DNA of 64,000 nt from Branchiostoma floridae (GCF_000003815.2 NC_049983.1:11852283-11916282); one strand, 5' to 3'; positions 11,690 to 23,811 are shown, counted from the stretch's first letter. A program made the numbers and translations. Notes: a model not told the origin generated them from the sequence alone.

Positions 11690-12072
11690 TCCCACCACCT
11701 TTGGGGGGATGCAGGGCAAAGAGGGGGAATCAGGGCGGGGGCGATTTACTCACATCGGGATGGTCCTCTACTCTTTTCAATAAGTGTGGTGGGTTCTTTA
11801 ACGTGCTCGAGGTGTGCCTCTTTCAAAACGCGGAACCTGAATTTAACGACCTATTCGAGGGACGGCCTTAACTGAAACTAGGTACTCCTTTCCACCTGAG
11901 TGAAGTGAAGAAAGTCGTGAAGCCGATGTTTCATTGCTTAAGTGTAAAGTTGTGTTAAGTACCAAAGGCCCAATTTTGGTGACATATCAGCGGATTTCGA
12001 CCTGGGACCTCTTAGTTCCGGGCTAATAACCTTGCCGCTAAGCCACACGACCCCCCCCCCCCCCCCCCCACT
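11690..12072 (-). mobile_element. tRNA-derived SINE (minus strand)
   Basis: Read on the minus strand, a tRNA-like head shows an A box (TGGCTTAGCGGC, complement of 12034-12045) and a B box (GGTCGAAATCC, complement of 11992-12002). A body of about 300 bp follows, including a segment read on the plus strand as GTGGGTTCTTTAACGTGCTC, typical of invertebrate deuterostome SINE bodies. The tRNA head has no pairing acceptor stem, so this is not a functional tRNA. A ~24-bp fragment of the body recurs at about 12930-12953. A C homopolymer (about 12050-12069) sits beside the head. Confidence 0.7.
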
Positions 12073-13227
12073 ATCAGCGGATCGGACTGAGAATGAGCTA
12101 CTAATCACCAGATCAAATAGTTTTATCTCTGTTCCCATAGTTTTAACAATGGATGAAGTTCGCTCCCAAAATTACGCATGAAAAGAATAGTTGTAATATC
12201 GTAGTCTCTGATCTACATGTACATCTACGAGTTTCTGGTGAGAGGGCAAAAGTAGATACCATCGTGCATTGTAAGGACAGCTGATCGTCAGAAAATTCCC
12301 TACTCATAACCATGCCCTTAAGTGCCTCACCGGGATAATCTTCGGGGCTTCACAACACAAACCTCATAAACTTGCAGAAACCGTCCCGCTTACCCATTGC
12401 TCTTCTAAACGTTTCCGCTGAGTCTCGTTTGACCTCCTTTGGTCGGCTAACCCCTCTGATGAATTATTTACACGATTTAGCCATTATTTTCAATTTTTCG
12501 GCCACCAAAGGAGCCTAATTGAGACTTAACCTAGCCGCCGAGGCCTGTTCTGCTACCTTTGCTCTATAATAAAGTAGGTGGAAAACACTGCTCCCTGAAC
12601 TTTGGTAAATGAAATTTTGCAATTATTTCATATTATCTTGACATCCACGAATTCCGATCACGTACACGCACTTCGCAAAGTCAGCTATATCTCTAAAAGC
12701 TCAAGTTTCAGGTTGGCGGAATTTCAAATTAACTTAGTTAAGTAACCATTGTAGCTCGGTGTATAGAGGGCCAGGACAAAAACTACAATGTAACTTACTG
12801 TTGTAAGTGAAGTTAAGTCTCTAGCCTACCGTAAAGCCGTGACCGCTACGCCAATCACTAACGCGGTAACGTAAACTTAAGACCAAGCTTTTTCTCCCCG
12901 TTTATAGATGAATGCGTCGTCAAAAAATCGATGTTTCATCGCTTAAGTGTAAAGCCCTGCATTATGAAGATGGAGATGTGATGAATTATGTAACGGAGAA
13001 GAAGACAAGGTGCAATGGCCTGTAGAGCGGAGATAAGGGGGGTTGGAACAAGACTGAGTCGCGTCGGGAGACGAAGGTCACCATCAGTTGGAATTGAGTT
13101 CGGTACAGCACAAAAATATACTCTTGTATATGTCAGCGACTGTCGGGTTGTGACAGCACTGGTAACTTGTGGGTATTCTATTAAGAATAGCAACATAGTT
13201 CTATGTAGGGCCACATTAATAATCAAG
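12073..13227. other. Spacer without recognised gene
   Basis: Contains a short SINE-body fragment at about 12930-12953 (GATGTTTCATCGCTTAAGTG). No other feature is recognised. Confidence 0.35.
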
Positions 13228-13320
13228 ACACACACACACACGTGCACGCACACACACACACACACACACACACTTACACACACACAGACAGACACAGAGA
13301 GAGAGAGGGGGAGGGGGGAG
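13228..13320. repeat. (CA)n then (GA)n microsatellite
   Basis: A CA run with a few interruptions (about 13228-13285) passes into a GA/G-rich run (to about 13319). It inflates overlapping frames on both strands, which are not genes. Confidence 0.92.
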
Positions 13321-14769
13321 ACCATAGTCCTCCCAAGCGTACGCATTGCGTACATACGTGCTGTAAATACTAGCTGTAGCTGGGTTGAGCCTACAAAGTC
13401 CCCACATGTGCACAGAATACCAACTCGAGCCCTACAGAACGTTTATATAAGATAACATTGTCACTATCAGTCATCGCGGAGGTTTATAATTGGTGATTAT
13501 TCACCGTTTTCCGAAATGAGAAGAAGATGCATGTCATCCCTTTATAGGCAAGAAAAGACCAAAGGTAAAAGCAAAACTAAGTCTAGATAGACGTCACCAT
13601 AACGGATATATCACTTTAAGAAATGTAATTTTTTGACATCAGGTCACTTGCCTCAATCGGATGCCAAAAGGCAATTTGTATAAAATCAAGCTAGAATTTG
13701 TAACTTTCAGCGCAATGCGCCGAACTGTTTGCAGAAATACATAAGAAATAGTTAATGTAGTCGACAGTACGATGTCTGTAATCAGTATAGAAATCACATA
13801 AAACTACAACATGAAAATACCACTTTTAGCATAGTCATTTGTAGCATAGTTCTTAGTTAAGATGTTAAAGGTTTATCAAGACAGGGGGTGAGCCTGCGCC
13901 AACTTTGACGTCGTATAAATTTCGAATGATGTGTGCTAGGACTACCAAACTAAGTAACTTTACCTAAAGTTTTGTCTGCAACAATTTCACGAAAATAGTG
14001 TAAGTTTGTGATTTTTCGTGTTGCCATGGTAACGGGGTTCTGACAGGCATATTTGACAATTTTCACTAATTTCGGCATTTCTGCTGCTCTCCTATATGAT
14101 TAACATGTTTATGTTACATCCATGATTCAATAGTCATAATTGATGCTAATTTGATGACATCATCGGTCAAATCCAAGATGGTGGACCATATCGCAAATGA
14201 ATGTATTATTCACTATATCACTATAAAATTTCGTCATTATCGTGTATTTTTTCACATAAAACATTCATATAAACGTTGTAGTCCATTGGATTTTGGGGCT
14301 ATATATCGAAGAGAACGTATTCTATGAAATTCATGACGGCCAATCCAAGATGGCTGAGCCCAAATGATAGGTAAATTGCATATGACGTCATTTTCTGACG
14401 TCATTTTAATGTGAACGCGGTTGTGATTGACAACAGAGATCTTTGCAGCGTAAAATATCGACAAGACACCTTTTTTTAGCTAAGGAAAGTCGCACTTGTC
14501 CTTGTTTTGGTGCGTTTGTGTAAGAGACAAACTATATCTGCGGCATGACGTACAGCTCAACGGACAGACTGGTCCACAACATGCACTCTTATGTTAGTAT
14601 CGCGAAGCTCAGGTGTTGCGAGAGAGGGGGGATTTCCCCATGTTTTACCTGCAGAGCCGGTCTACAGAATCACTAGTCCCATATGCCTGGTCGGGGAGCT
14701 AACCCTTGACCATGCTATTGGATGTTGTAACAGATGAAGGGCATCCAATGTCATTTCTGTGTCCTTGAA
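13321..14769. other. Spacer without recognised gene
   Basis: AT-rich. The phrase ATCCAAGATGG occurs twice (about 14170 and 14343), a small dispersed repeat. No coding signal is seen. Confidence 0.35.
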
Positions 14770-15429
14770 TCAACTTGGCAATTCCGGACGCAAGGGCAAA
14801 GCTTCGGGCCACTTGTTCATGCTGAGCGCGCGTTCCGGTGGGAGACTTAACACGAGATAGAAGTAGAAATGGGCCAAAAGTCGCTCATAGAAAATGGCTC
14901 TTAAGATTGTAGAAAGGTGAAGCGTGTCGACACGGTGGAGTGCACATGATTTCTGAATGCTTGAGGGAGTAAATCCTGGTTTGATCATCTTTGACAGAGC
15001 CTTCATACATTGTCGTGGTTCATGAGCAGGGTCGCTGGGGTCGCCAGCAATGGGACTCCATGGACCCGGTAGAATTGTGGGTAAGGGGCTCAGAAATATC
15101 ATCCAATCAGATAAGGGGATGACCTTTGAATCTCCTTTACCTTTGAGTACGTGCAAGTAAGTTGGGGAATCATCATATATCTTTAAGTTGAATTGTATTT
15201 TGCTTTCTTTCAGGAAGGCAAGACCTCCCCCAGCCTCGAAATCTTGAAAATTCTTGGAAAAATCTTCGGCCGAAGATTTATCAAGGCTAAATAATGGTCG
15301 AAAAAAATGGAAACGAAGGCAATTTCGACCTTTACCTAACATCAGAGTTTGCCCGGAGATGAAAAAAGTTTTCCCGTAAACCACTTCGGGGAAACCAGTC
15401 ACGTATGACGCGGTACTAACAGCCGTCAA
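14770..15429 (-). CDS. Orphan 219-codon open frame, unrecognised
   Basis: A single uninterrupted minus-strand frame runs from ATG at 15429 to the stop at 14770. That is long for this AT-rich spacer, where stops are frequent. The protein is mixed in composition, with a Pro/Gly-rich central stretch (ILPGPWSPIAGDPSDPAHEP) and a hydrophobic segment near the C terminus (HFYFYLVLSL). No motif, signal peptide or family is recognised. It could be a transposon fragment, a lineage-specific gene or chance. Confidence 0.25.
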   Translation of the reverse strand: MTAVSTASYVTGFPEVVYGKTFFISGQTLMLGKGRNCLRFHFFRPLFSLDKSSAEDFSKNFQDFEAGGGLAFLKESKIQFNLKIYDDSPTYLHVLKGKGDSKVIPLSDWMIFLSPLPTILPGPWSPIAGDPSDPAHEPRQCMKALSKMIKPGFTPSSIQKSCALHRVDTLHLSTILRAIFYERLLAHFYFYLVLSLPPERALSMNKWPEALPLRPELPS

Positions 15430-16078
15430 TCAGGATAATTTGATTATGACCCTGGTAAATGATAAAACCTATACTTTTAACCATGTTTGAGCCTAACACC
15501 CTCACACCGATATGACGCCATTCCAGCTAAACTGCATGCCGCGCGTGATAAATATACCGCCGGTTTATCGCCGGCATTAGATTAATATTGGCTGGCTCAT
15601 TGAATTACAGCGAATATGGAACGTAAGCACAGTTGTCAAATCGGTCCCAATAATGTAAAGCTTTTACGCGAGGACCAAGAAAAATGTTCTTCGTAGTTTG
15701 TCTACTTAAAGTATTTTGGTTTATCTACTTAAATATGGAGAAACATAACTATAGCCACTTTGTCTTTAAAAGCAACGAACGCCGAGGTATGGCGGTAGAT
15801 ATCCAATTGAGAAATACTCCGATAACTACATGGAGAAAAGTAACTCAATCCAAGTAACTTTATTGCTCGAGATTGGCAAATAGCAGTGGTATGATTGCGT
15901 CCACTTTGCACAATTTCGCAGTGCTATTACATTACCGCTGCTAGCTTCGAGTTAGAGTGCTCCTGTGGTATGGGACAAACCGCTGACTATCACATGAGAG
16001 TAAGATGTTCGAAAAGCGTGAGTACTAAAACTTAATGATTAAAGCAGAGTAAGCCATGATCTGGGTTAGGCTCAGTAG
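15430..16078. other. Spacer without recognised gene
   Basis: GTTTGAGCCTAACAC at about 15486 recurs at about 16465, so a small repeat flanks this region. Nothing else is recognised. Confidence 0.3.
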
Positions 16079-16265
16079 GTCCCATTTCCAAACCGGGGCC
16101 CGGCCGGGATGTTTTAAGGAACGAAAAATTAAAACTTATACCAAGAAATATACACAAATCATGTCCATGAATACTATTTTGACATTTTGTGAATTTTTAT
16201 GTCTTTTGTATCATTCTTTTCACTCCTGAAAGCTGCCCGACCGGGCCCCTGTTTGGAAATGGGAC
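16079..16265. mobile_element. 187-bp MITE, family 1 copy a
   Basis: Ends are inverted repeats of about 30 bp: GTCCCATTTCCAAACCGGGG on the left, and GTCCCATTTCCAAACAGGGG read from the other end. The interior is AT-rich and non-coding. No clear target duplication is seen. A second copy lies at 16529-16780. Confidence 0.85.
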
Positions 16266-16528
16266 CACGGGTCGGTCCCTGTACACTAATGCATGCCTCC
16301 AGACACCGATGTGATGAGAGCCGTGCGACATAGAGGTCACGCGTCACTGTGAAGTTGACGTTCGCACGTTCTCAGGAGAATCGCCCGGATCTTAAACCAC
16401 CACCTTCAAGGTGGCTCTGTCGGCACGTCTCGATCCGGCTCCTTAATTACGTATTTATAACTAAGTTTGAGCCTAACACTCCGGCACATGGAGCACTCTG
16501 TCTGCATCTAGCCTGACTAAGGCCAACG

Positions 16529-16780
16529 TCACATTTCCAAACCGGGACCCGACCGGGCAGCCTCGGGAACGAAAAGTATGATACAGTATAAAAGACACCA
16601 AACTACGCGCAAGACGTAAAGATAATAGTAGGCGATGCACACTTCCCTGGTTAAATAAATAAACTAAACTTCACTGCACTGAACTGAACTAAACTGAAAA
16701 GTCGTTATCTTTACTTGTACATTTCTATTTTTCGTTTCCACAAACAGCTCGGCCGGCTGGGCCCCTGTTTGGAAATGTGA
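16529..16780. mobile_element. 252-bp MITE, family 1 copy b
   Basis: Inverted ends TCACATTTCCAAACCGGGAC and TCACATTTCCAAACAGGGGC (read inward) match those of 16079-16265 apart from the outermost bases. Internal sequence is only partly shared. Two copies within 750 bp suggest local insertion or duplication. Confidence 0.85.
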
Positions 16781-18498
16781 TGCTAGCCTAACCTACGATT
16801 CTAGAAGTCTTTCCACTGGTCGGGGAGGTGTTTGTAGGGATATAACGTTAATCAGTCGACAGTGAGACATTGCTGTGTGACATAGGCTATTTTGCATCTG
16901 TCGCTAGGAAGACATTGGCGCCATGTGGCATCGCGCCAACAAAAGTCATTTTTGCACAGGGTATGATATTTATTTCATTCTCCAACCCACATCTCCAACC
17001 CAATTTCTTCCTTAGAGAATGGTCTTGTAAATTGTTTCTTCGGAAGGAATGATAGACTCATAGGGTCATACAAGGACAGAGTAAGTTCAGTATGCTATAC
17101 ATGTATCTGCGCCGTTGATGAATACGGTTTTGTATTACAGTCGATGCCAATAGTTCTAGAAATTGGTATAAGTTGTAACAGAATGCTAGAATCGAAAATT
17201 AGATACTGTGGGGATTAATTACGTCACTTCAGCAACGTTGTTGGGTTCCCTTTATGAGAGGTTAAGGTAACTTGTGAACACCCATGACAATTTACTCCAT
17301 TTTTATATACTGATCGATTTACTAGACGGCAATCCATGAGCGACCGTGCAGCGACCAACATAACGTGTGTGTGACCCTCGACCACATAATTGGAATATGG
17401 TGCAAGATGTAAAAGTACGATTTGAAAGACACAACAGAACGTTAAAATGTTTTCATCTATTAAATTCGAATTCGTTGAGCGATCTGTCAAGTCTTGGTCG
17501 CAATTTCTACCGGAGAGAAGAGTTTACAACCGCTGCTGCAGCCTAATCTTCAATTTGTGCCCCGCGGTTAAAATCTGTTGCCTCATAAACTGACAATAGT
17601 TGAAGCTAGGAGAATATTAACACCAAACACTCATTCTCTTAACGTCTTCCCCTCCAAAACGCTGTAAAGATAAAGGCATGTGTTTGATGTATATTATAGA
17701 ATAGCATCGTATGAAGTTTTCAAAATAGAATTTGAGGTTGAACGTTGTCTCGTCAAATAGCTCAAATTGTGTCTAACACGCTTCCGCCTTGCCCACTGAA
17801 CTTCACTAAGGATCGCATGTATGTCATACGACAGGTTTACAACAACCTCAAAACATTCTTGTGACAGTTGTTGGTGTGTCGCACAAAATTTACCTGTCCT
17901 GTGACAGAAACTCTTATCTTATACTAGTATCCTTGACCGTCGGTTCAGTCCTAGCCTCTTGAAAACCCTTCGACAAAAACTAGAACGACACATGGAACTG
18001 GAATAAGGATTGGGTAAACTTCCCACGTAGCGTGAAACTCCATCTAATCCCTCACGGGGAGGGTTTCTAATTTCACACCCAATATGTCGGCGCGCGGGGT
18101 AATAAACGGCGCGGTAGATAGTGATAAAAGAAAAATGACATCTTCCTGGGCGAACAGGCTCATTTTCTGGTTCTCTGCGTCTTCCAGAGGTGGAAACACG
18201 TGTCGGTGAAAAGTAGATTGCTCATTAGCTTTCTACAACTAGTCGTTAGGAAAAGAACAAAATGTGACAGGTTGTTATCTAGTAAGATGGGAGTTCCACC
18301 AAAACCACCTGTGCATGCAAACAAGGCAATATCCACTAATATGACGGAGAATTGACGCGTGCTAAGTGAAGCCAACAGATGGGCAAAAATGAGCTGCGAT
18401 AAAACAATGTAAAACGGGTCATTAACCGACATATGACGTCAGTTACCTGTTATGACACATCTGAGTCACCAAATCGCCCCATTTCTCAGGACTTGGGT
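16781..18498. other. Spacer without recognised gene
   Basis: Only short frames occur. No repeat, RNA gene or splice-bounded coding segment is recognised. Confidence 0.3.
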
Positions 18499-18501
18499 TA
18501 A

Positions 18502-18892
18502 GGCCACAGCAAGTAAATTTTATGCATGACATCCTCTGCAGACTGGCATCACAACCAACAATGCATTCATTCCTGTATTTAAGACGTGCCCTAGCGTAGC
18601 AAAAGTGTCACTAGTGTGATACACTGACATCACTAACCACATTGGCAACTACACTCAAGGCTTCCATATCGGTGCCACTTTTACGACTATCCAGCAAGTT
18701 TAACTTCTGCATGTATACAGTCTAGGCTACCTAGTATCAATTCTACATATAATTATTAGGTTACAACACAACCCATTTACCCATTTTGGTCTATCTGACC
18801 ATCCCTGAAGAAGAAAAAAATAATTTTCTGAAAAATCAGGCGAAAATTAATGAGTGTGCAGATGTCATCCATAAAATGTACTTGCTATGGCC
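18502..18892 (-). mobile_element. PIF/Harbinger-type MITE, copy a (391 bp)
   Basis: Starts GGCCACAGCAAGTAAATTTT and ends with its inverted counterpart (...CTTGCTATGGCC), with about 34 bp of terminal inverted repeat. It is flanked by TAA at 18499-18501 and 18893-18895. A 3-bp TWA duplication and GG..CC ends are the hallmark of PIF/Harbinger (Tourist-like) elements. The same family lies in opposite orientation at 49980-50486, with the internal segment around CGAAAATTAATGAG shared. Confidence 0.88.
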
Positions 18893-19266
18893 TAACTACA
18901 TCTCTTGTTCACTAGTAAATAAAAGGAGGCGGCAGTGTTAAATTGGCTGGAGGAATCATTATTGTAGTCATTGTTGTTACAAACAAAGTCTTAAGCGTGA
19001 GCTGAAAGCCGCGTTAACAAGTACTTGCCGCGGAAAATGCAGGGTCGATAGCCACACACCCAGCTATCTGTGGTTCATTTCTACAATCTCTATGCGCACC
19101 ACTGGAACTCCCTTATCACTGCAGCTCCCGCCACCAGAAGATAACCCAGCTCGGCGATCCGTCTTCGGACACATCAAATAAATGTCGTGCTTATCTCGAT
19201 AGGCATCCATACTTTCGCGTGGTTTCAAGGTGGCTTGAAGTTAACGAGCTCACCATCAACTTTTAT

Positions 19267-19806
19267 ATGTGTGTGCACATTTAACCTTTCAGCAAGATCG
19301 CATGCATATGTGAGTAGGTTTTGAGCGACTCTTGATACATAGAGGACTGACTAGCAGATACACATGCCGCACACAGTGGTTACATGTGTGTACACAGAGC
19401 TTACATGTCTGTACACATTTAACTTGCAGCAAGGATTGCATGCATTTGTGAGTAGGTTTTGAAGACTCTTGATACATAGAGGACTGTGTTTATACCAGAC
19501 TATACGGTACAAAATGCCACACACATTGGCCTCAAAACGAGCTTACGTGTGTGTACACATTTAACTTTCTGCAAGATGACATGCATATGTGAGTTGGTTT
19601 TGAAGACTCTTGATACATAGAGGACTATGCTGACTAAACAAGCAGGTACACATGCCACACACATTGGCCTCAAAACGAGCTTACATGTGTGTACACATCA
19701 TTCAACTTTCAGCAACGATTGCATGCATATGTGTGGGTTTTGAACGACTCTTGACTGTGCTCACCAGACTGAGACTAGCAGCACACATTAGCCTCAAGAC
19801 GAGCTT
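19267..19806 (+). repeat. Tandem repeat, four diverged units of about 120-140 bp
   Basis: Each unit contains TGTGTACACAT, CAGCAAG..(G/C)ATGCAT, a TGAGTAGGTTTTGA-type segment and GACTCTTGATACATAGAGGAC. Units differ by small indels and substitutions. The array is rich in ATGCAT, TGTACACA and similar palindromes. No coding role is seen. Confidence 0.88.
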
Positions 19807-21215
19807 TCGTCCCGCTGTCGTGGGCGTTATGAATCCGGGCGGTACCATTTACAATTTTGGTTGAATATACGATGTGTAGCTACACGAAAATCCTGCCATA
19901 TATCAAAAGCATATACTTATATCCTTTGAAAAAAAAAGGAAAATCGCTTCTCCAATAGCAGCTACATAATAGTACATAACTATAGTGTAACGCGAGCTTG
20001 TTTGGGGGGGGGGGTGCATATACTTACTGAGGACTAAGAGAAAATGACAGAGCTTTTCTGTGACGCTTTGCGCATAATCCTTCAGTGGTTAGTTTCACAG
20101 ATGACTGATCAGCCTTGTCTGAAATATAAACAACTTAATGCAACAGCTTGCAGGAGCACGGTTTGACTGAATAGGTGACATAACCTACTAGACAAGTACC
20201 GATGTATCTTATTTCAGGCTTGCAGGGGAATGTGGACGAACTTTGGGTTCAGAAACATGTCAATATTTCTGGAAACCTGTGAGTTGAATTAACTGATAGT
20301 ATACTCTGACTCTGGCCTACTTTAGATTGGCGGATGCTCTTACAACTGATTCTCTACAATTTGAAAAGTTACCATACAATTAGTGGGATTTAAATAACAG
20401 GCCGCAAGAAAAGAGAATTTTGCAATAGATACTAGTAGTTTGTTATGTAACCACATGTGCTACGGCTGCAAAAAACACATTATGTTCATGGAAATGGTAT
20501 GTTCGATGTTTCTAGGCGACTTGCATGAAGCGAAACGACCACAGTATTCAAGAAAAGACATGTTTTCTGCATAAACTACTTTATCTTGTTAACACAGCTC
20601 CCGGGTAGTCACACTGAGTCTGAGTTCTGTATTCATCGGTAGTAGCAGTGACAGTAAACCTTGGTTCTGCATTCACCCAGGCCAGTGTTGTGAACTTGTG
20701 AGATAGTATTTCAATGGGCCATGATCGCATGGTTTGCAGTCCACCTCTATCGAACCATTATCTCCCCAATAGTTTCTGGCAACAATCAGATCCAAAAAGC
20801 ATGTTCACGCTTAATGCCCCAGCACAAAAGACGAGCGGCGAGGAGAATATCAAGGCCGTGAGATGTAATAACCAGTCCGTCGGACCTGTCTTGAATTTAC
20901 GTGCTGCAGAGCGGACCAATTACACGGATATGCACTATGGCTGATTTGACCGCAACACGCCCCAATATCGATTCCGAAATGATCGCGTTAAGATTGGCCC
21001 CAGAAATCTTGAATAACCGGCATCAAGCCGACAGTAGCATAGATTAGTCGCCATACAATGCCCGCATTCTCGGCTACTGACGTTACATGACTTGTAGTCC
21101 AATGGGACCTGTATGTATTTAGCTACAGGCGTAGTTACTAGTGGCTGTAGACCCAAATTAAGTCATGATAGATTAGCATGCATTTCCTTCACTGACAAAA
21201 ACATTGGTAAAAAAA
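19807..21215. other. Spacer downstream of the TRIM-like gene
   Basis: No gene is recognised. Any further exons of the minus-strand TRIM-like gene would lie here, but no coiled-coil or NHL-like coding segment could be read. Confidence 0.3.
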
Positions 21216-21989
21216 TTAGACTACATCTCTCCTCATAGAAGTCAAATGTATAACACTGTGCATTTCCTCTAACTTTATATCCAGGTTGCTGCTCTCCCCG
21301 GAGCTTCCGTTTCGCCTAAGCGCGTACCCAGGGTAGCAGTCCCGCCGGGGAGCGAGCCTTCTCTCCCGCTGAATTGCCTCGCGGATCTCCACGTAGGCGT
21401 GACCCCTGTGAGACGTCACTACGCAATGCAGGCATACCAGTAACTCGCACGGCCCGCACAGGAACAGGTGTACCTGCCGTTTGTTCTCAGACCGAGACGT
21501 CGGTGGTGTTGCGTCGGTAGCCTTGCAGTTCTGCCCCGTAAGCTCGGACACCTGCAGCAGCTCGTGTTCGCTCGCCGCGTCAGATATGACCCTGTGCGTG
21601 TGGGAGCAGTCCTTGCAGAGGTAATGTTCGCAGCCCTTACAGTACGCAGTGGCCGTGGCCTCCTTACATTGACACAGTCCACAGCAGGCCCTGTCCGCGT
21701 CCCCAAGCATAGCTGTTCGAGTCGACACCACTTTCTGAAGTTTCCTCAGAAAGTGACTATCCTCGAAGTCCCGAACACCCCTCCCCGGTAGCCTGGCCTC
21801 CTGTCGACACGAAGGACAGGACAGACGCGTACGCCTCCGACCCTCCTTGGCAGAATCCAAGACGTTCTCCAGACACTTCCGACAGAAGCAGTGTGTGCAC
21901 GGAAGCTTCTTCGGCTCGTCGTACTCCTCAAGACACACGCTACACACCAGGAAACGTTCCGTGATCTCTTCTAGCAGTTCCTTCGCCAT
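21216..21989 (-). CDS. RING and B-box (TRIM-like) protein, 257 codons
   Basis: The start is the ATG at 21989, opening MAKELLEEITERFLVC as is typical of TRIM proteins; an in-frame Met 19 codons upstream is less likely. A classic C3HC4 RING (C16, C19, C31, H33, C36, C39, C58, C61) implies E3 ubiquitin ligase activity in the cytoplasm. A first B-box (about 102-135, CGLCQC...CKDCSHTH) and a second, partly degenerate one (about 175-205, LFLCGPC...HRGH) follow. TRIM proteins normally continue into a coiled coil and a C-terminal domain (NHL, SPRY or filamin). Here the frame ends 50 residues after the second B-box. This is a truncated gene, a short isoform, or the first exon of a spliced gene; a GTACGC donor-like site near 21315 is possible. 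Confidence 0.8.
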   Translation of the reverse strand: MAKELLEEITERFLVCSVCLEEYDEPKKLPCTHCFCRKCLENVLDSAKEGRRRTRLSCPSCRQEARLPGRGVRDFEDSHFLRKLQKVVSTRTAMLGDADRACCGLCQCKEATATAYCKGCEHYLCKDCSHTHRVISDAASEHELLQVSELTGQNCKATDATPPTSRSENKRQVHLFLCGPCELLVCLHCVVTSHRGHAYVEIREAIQRERRLAPRRDCYPGYALRRNGSSGESSNLDIKLEEMHSVIHLTSMRRDVV

Positions 21990-22409
21990 GTTGCCGGTGA
22001 CATGTCCCGCACCTCTCTGTACACACAGGCACTCACTCACACGCATTTGGGAGACTGGTCACGTGGTGCTACCCAAATTATCCACGATTGCCCCCGCGGC
22101 TATTGGTTTCCCCAGAACTATTATTAGTGCTTCTTCCTAGTGTCATCTGCTGCTTTCACGCTTCAATAGCATCACGTCACCCGGTATCCTTCAAGAGACC
22201 CATTTGCAGTAATTTACTCCCGGCCGGAAAATACGACGTTGCCCCTTGGAATAATGTGGGGCACCGGAGATGATTTCTTTTTATATCCGCCGTGTCCCCA
22301 AATTTCATGTGGTGTTCAATGATTCATAACATAGCATGCACACTCTGCTAGTCGTCGACTGTACTGGAACCAGACGACACATTTCAATCTTATAATGTTT
22401 ATTTTGTGG

Positions 22410-22613
22410 CCTCCTTCGCAGACCACTGAGTAGGTTGCGCAGACTTTTCGGAGCGCCGACGTTATTGTTCGGAGGGGAAGCGCTGACTCGTGATTATTTT
22501 CATCATGGGCTAGGTTCTCTAATGCCAGGAGAGGGAGTTTCCGCGCGCTAATTATCTCCAAAGCGCTCCCTCCAAGAATAAGCGCTGTAACTCCAAGAAG
22601 TCTGCGAAGGAGG
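22410..22613. mobile_element. 204-bp MITE-like inverted repeat
   Basis: CCTCCTTCGCAGAC at 22410-22423 is perfectly inverted at 22600-22613, with weaker pairing (GGAGCGC) further in. This explains the minus-strand 121-codon frame that spans it. No target duplication is evident. Confidence 0.65.
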
Positions 22614-23811
22614 TTATATTTGTTCAGTACTTCTCCGCCAAGATACATATGCATGGGGTCATGCAGGCCACCTTCCAGCAATTGGGATTACATTTTAGCA
22701 TTCCGAGTGCCCAGCTTTTCCGTTTCAGTGTTTGCAGAACAAACGCAGGAGTACAGGCTGAGAGAGAGCTCTGTGTTCTGACAGCTGACTTTCTTCAGGC
22801 CGGATTTCACCGTTAACCAAACAGCACTGCGGCAGCTTTCTTGATCGATTCGATTTAAATTCCAATTTCGCCCTTCCGTACCCAACCGTCACGACGTACG
22901 GTCGGATATCCTGATAAACATTGATCTTTGCAATTTGAGGAGGGAAAATTGTATTCCTTTGAGCTAAATGAAAAGAAATAAAATCATTTGATACTTCTTT
23001 ATTGATTTTCTTTACTTTACGATGGAATTGAAGCTGCTGTTATGTATCTCAATTTGGCCAGTTCACGTCAAATCATAAGTTACACGCTATGTTCTATGCA
23101 TGCAATTTCGACCATTCGATTGCTTTGTAAACGATTTATAAGTTTTAGACTTGATTAACGATTTATGTGCGACAGGCACGAAGAAGCAATGTGATGGCGC
23201 CATGAGTCTGTCTCCAGCACAATCTCTGCGCCAAGGGAATATTCATCGTATTTATCTAGATTCTTATTTCATCTAAAAACGTCTAATGAAAATCATATCA
23301 ATGAGTTTTGATCCAGCTTGATCTATTAACCCCCAATGCCCTTAATTTACGAGACAGCGATTGCGCTGCGACCTCACTACAACCTAAATTCGATTTGTCT
23401 TACCCTTTATTTCAAATTACATCATACTGTAAACCTTTTACTGAAAATACAACTAAACACACAAAGCATACAAATCTTTATTTTTGAAATTCATAGATTG
23501 ATCTGTCAATTCTGCAACGCAGCGAGGTCAACTCCCTAGTGGAATGTAAGGGTGTGAGGATGGGTACTTCATATCAATATTTATGTAAAGTATAGTGCTG
23601 TTCATCTCAGTCAAGGACAAATCAACATCCACATTTGTGTAGGATAGCGTGAAATAACAGCGGTGTCAGAAAACGTACCACCTTCTAAAAATTGCACTGG
23701 GGTCTCATTAACTCATGATCATTCAGCCCACATTGTTCCTGTATGCGCTACGCGGAAACGGATAGTAGAACTCTGCAGAAGAAAAGGGTGAGGAATTGTC
23801 CAGGAGAGTCA
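22614..23811. other. Spacer without recognised gene
   Basis: AT-rich, with only short frames. Nothing is recognised. Confidence 0.3.

Noticed and set aside
11990..12060. Functional tRNA gene on the minus strand
   Set aside because: Boxes are present but no pairing acceptor stem or cloverleaf; it is the head of a SINE.
12936..13455. 139- and 146-codon frames on both strands
   Set aside because: Extended by a CA/GA microsatellite; no domain or splice context.
22316..22681. 121-codon minus-strand frame
   Set aside because: Spans an inverted-repeat MITE (22410-22613) and shows no protein family.
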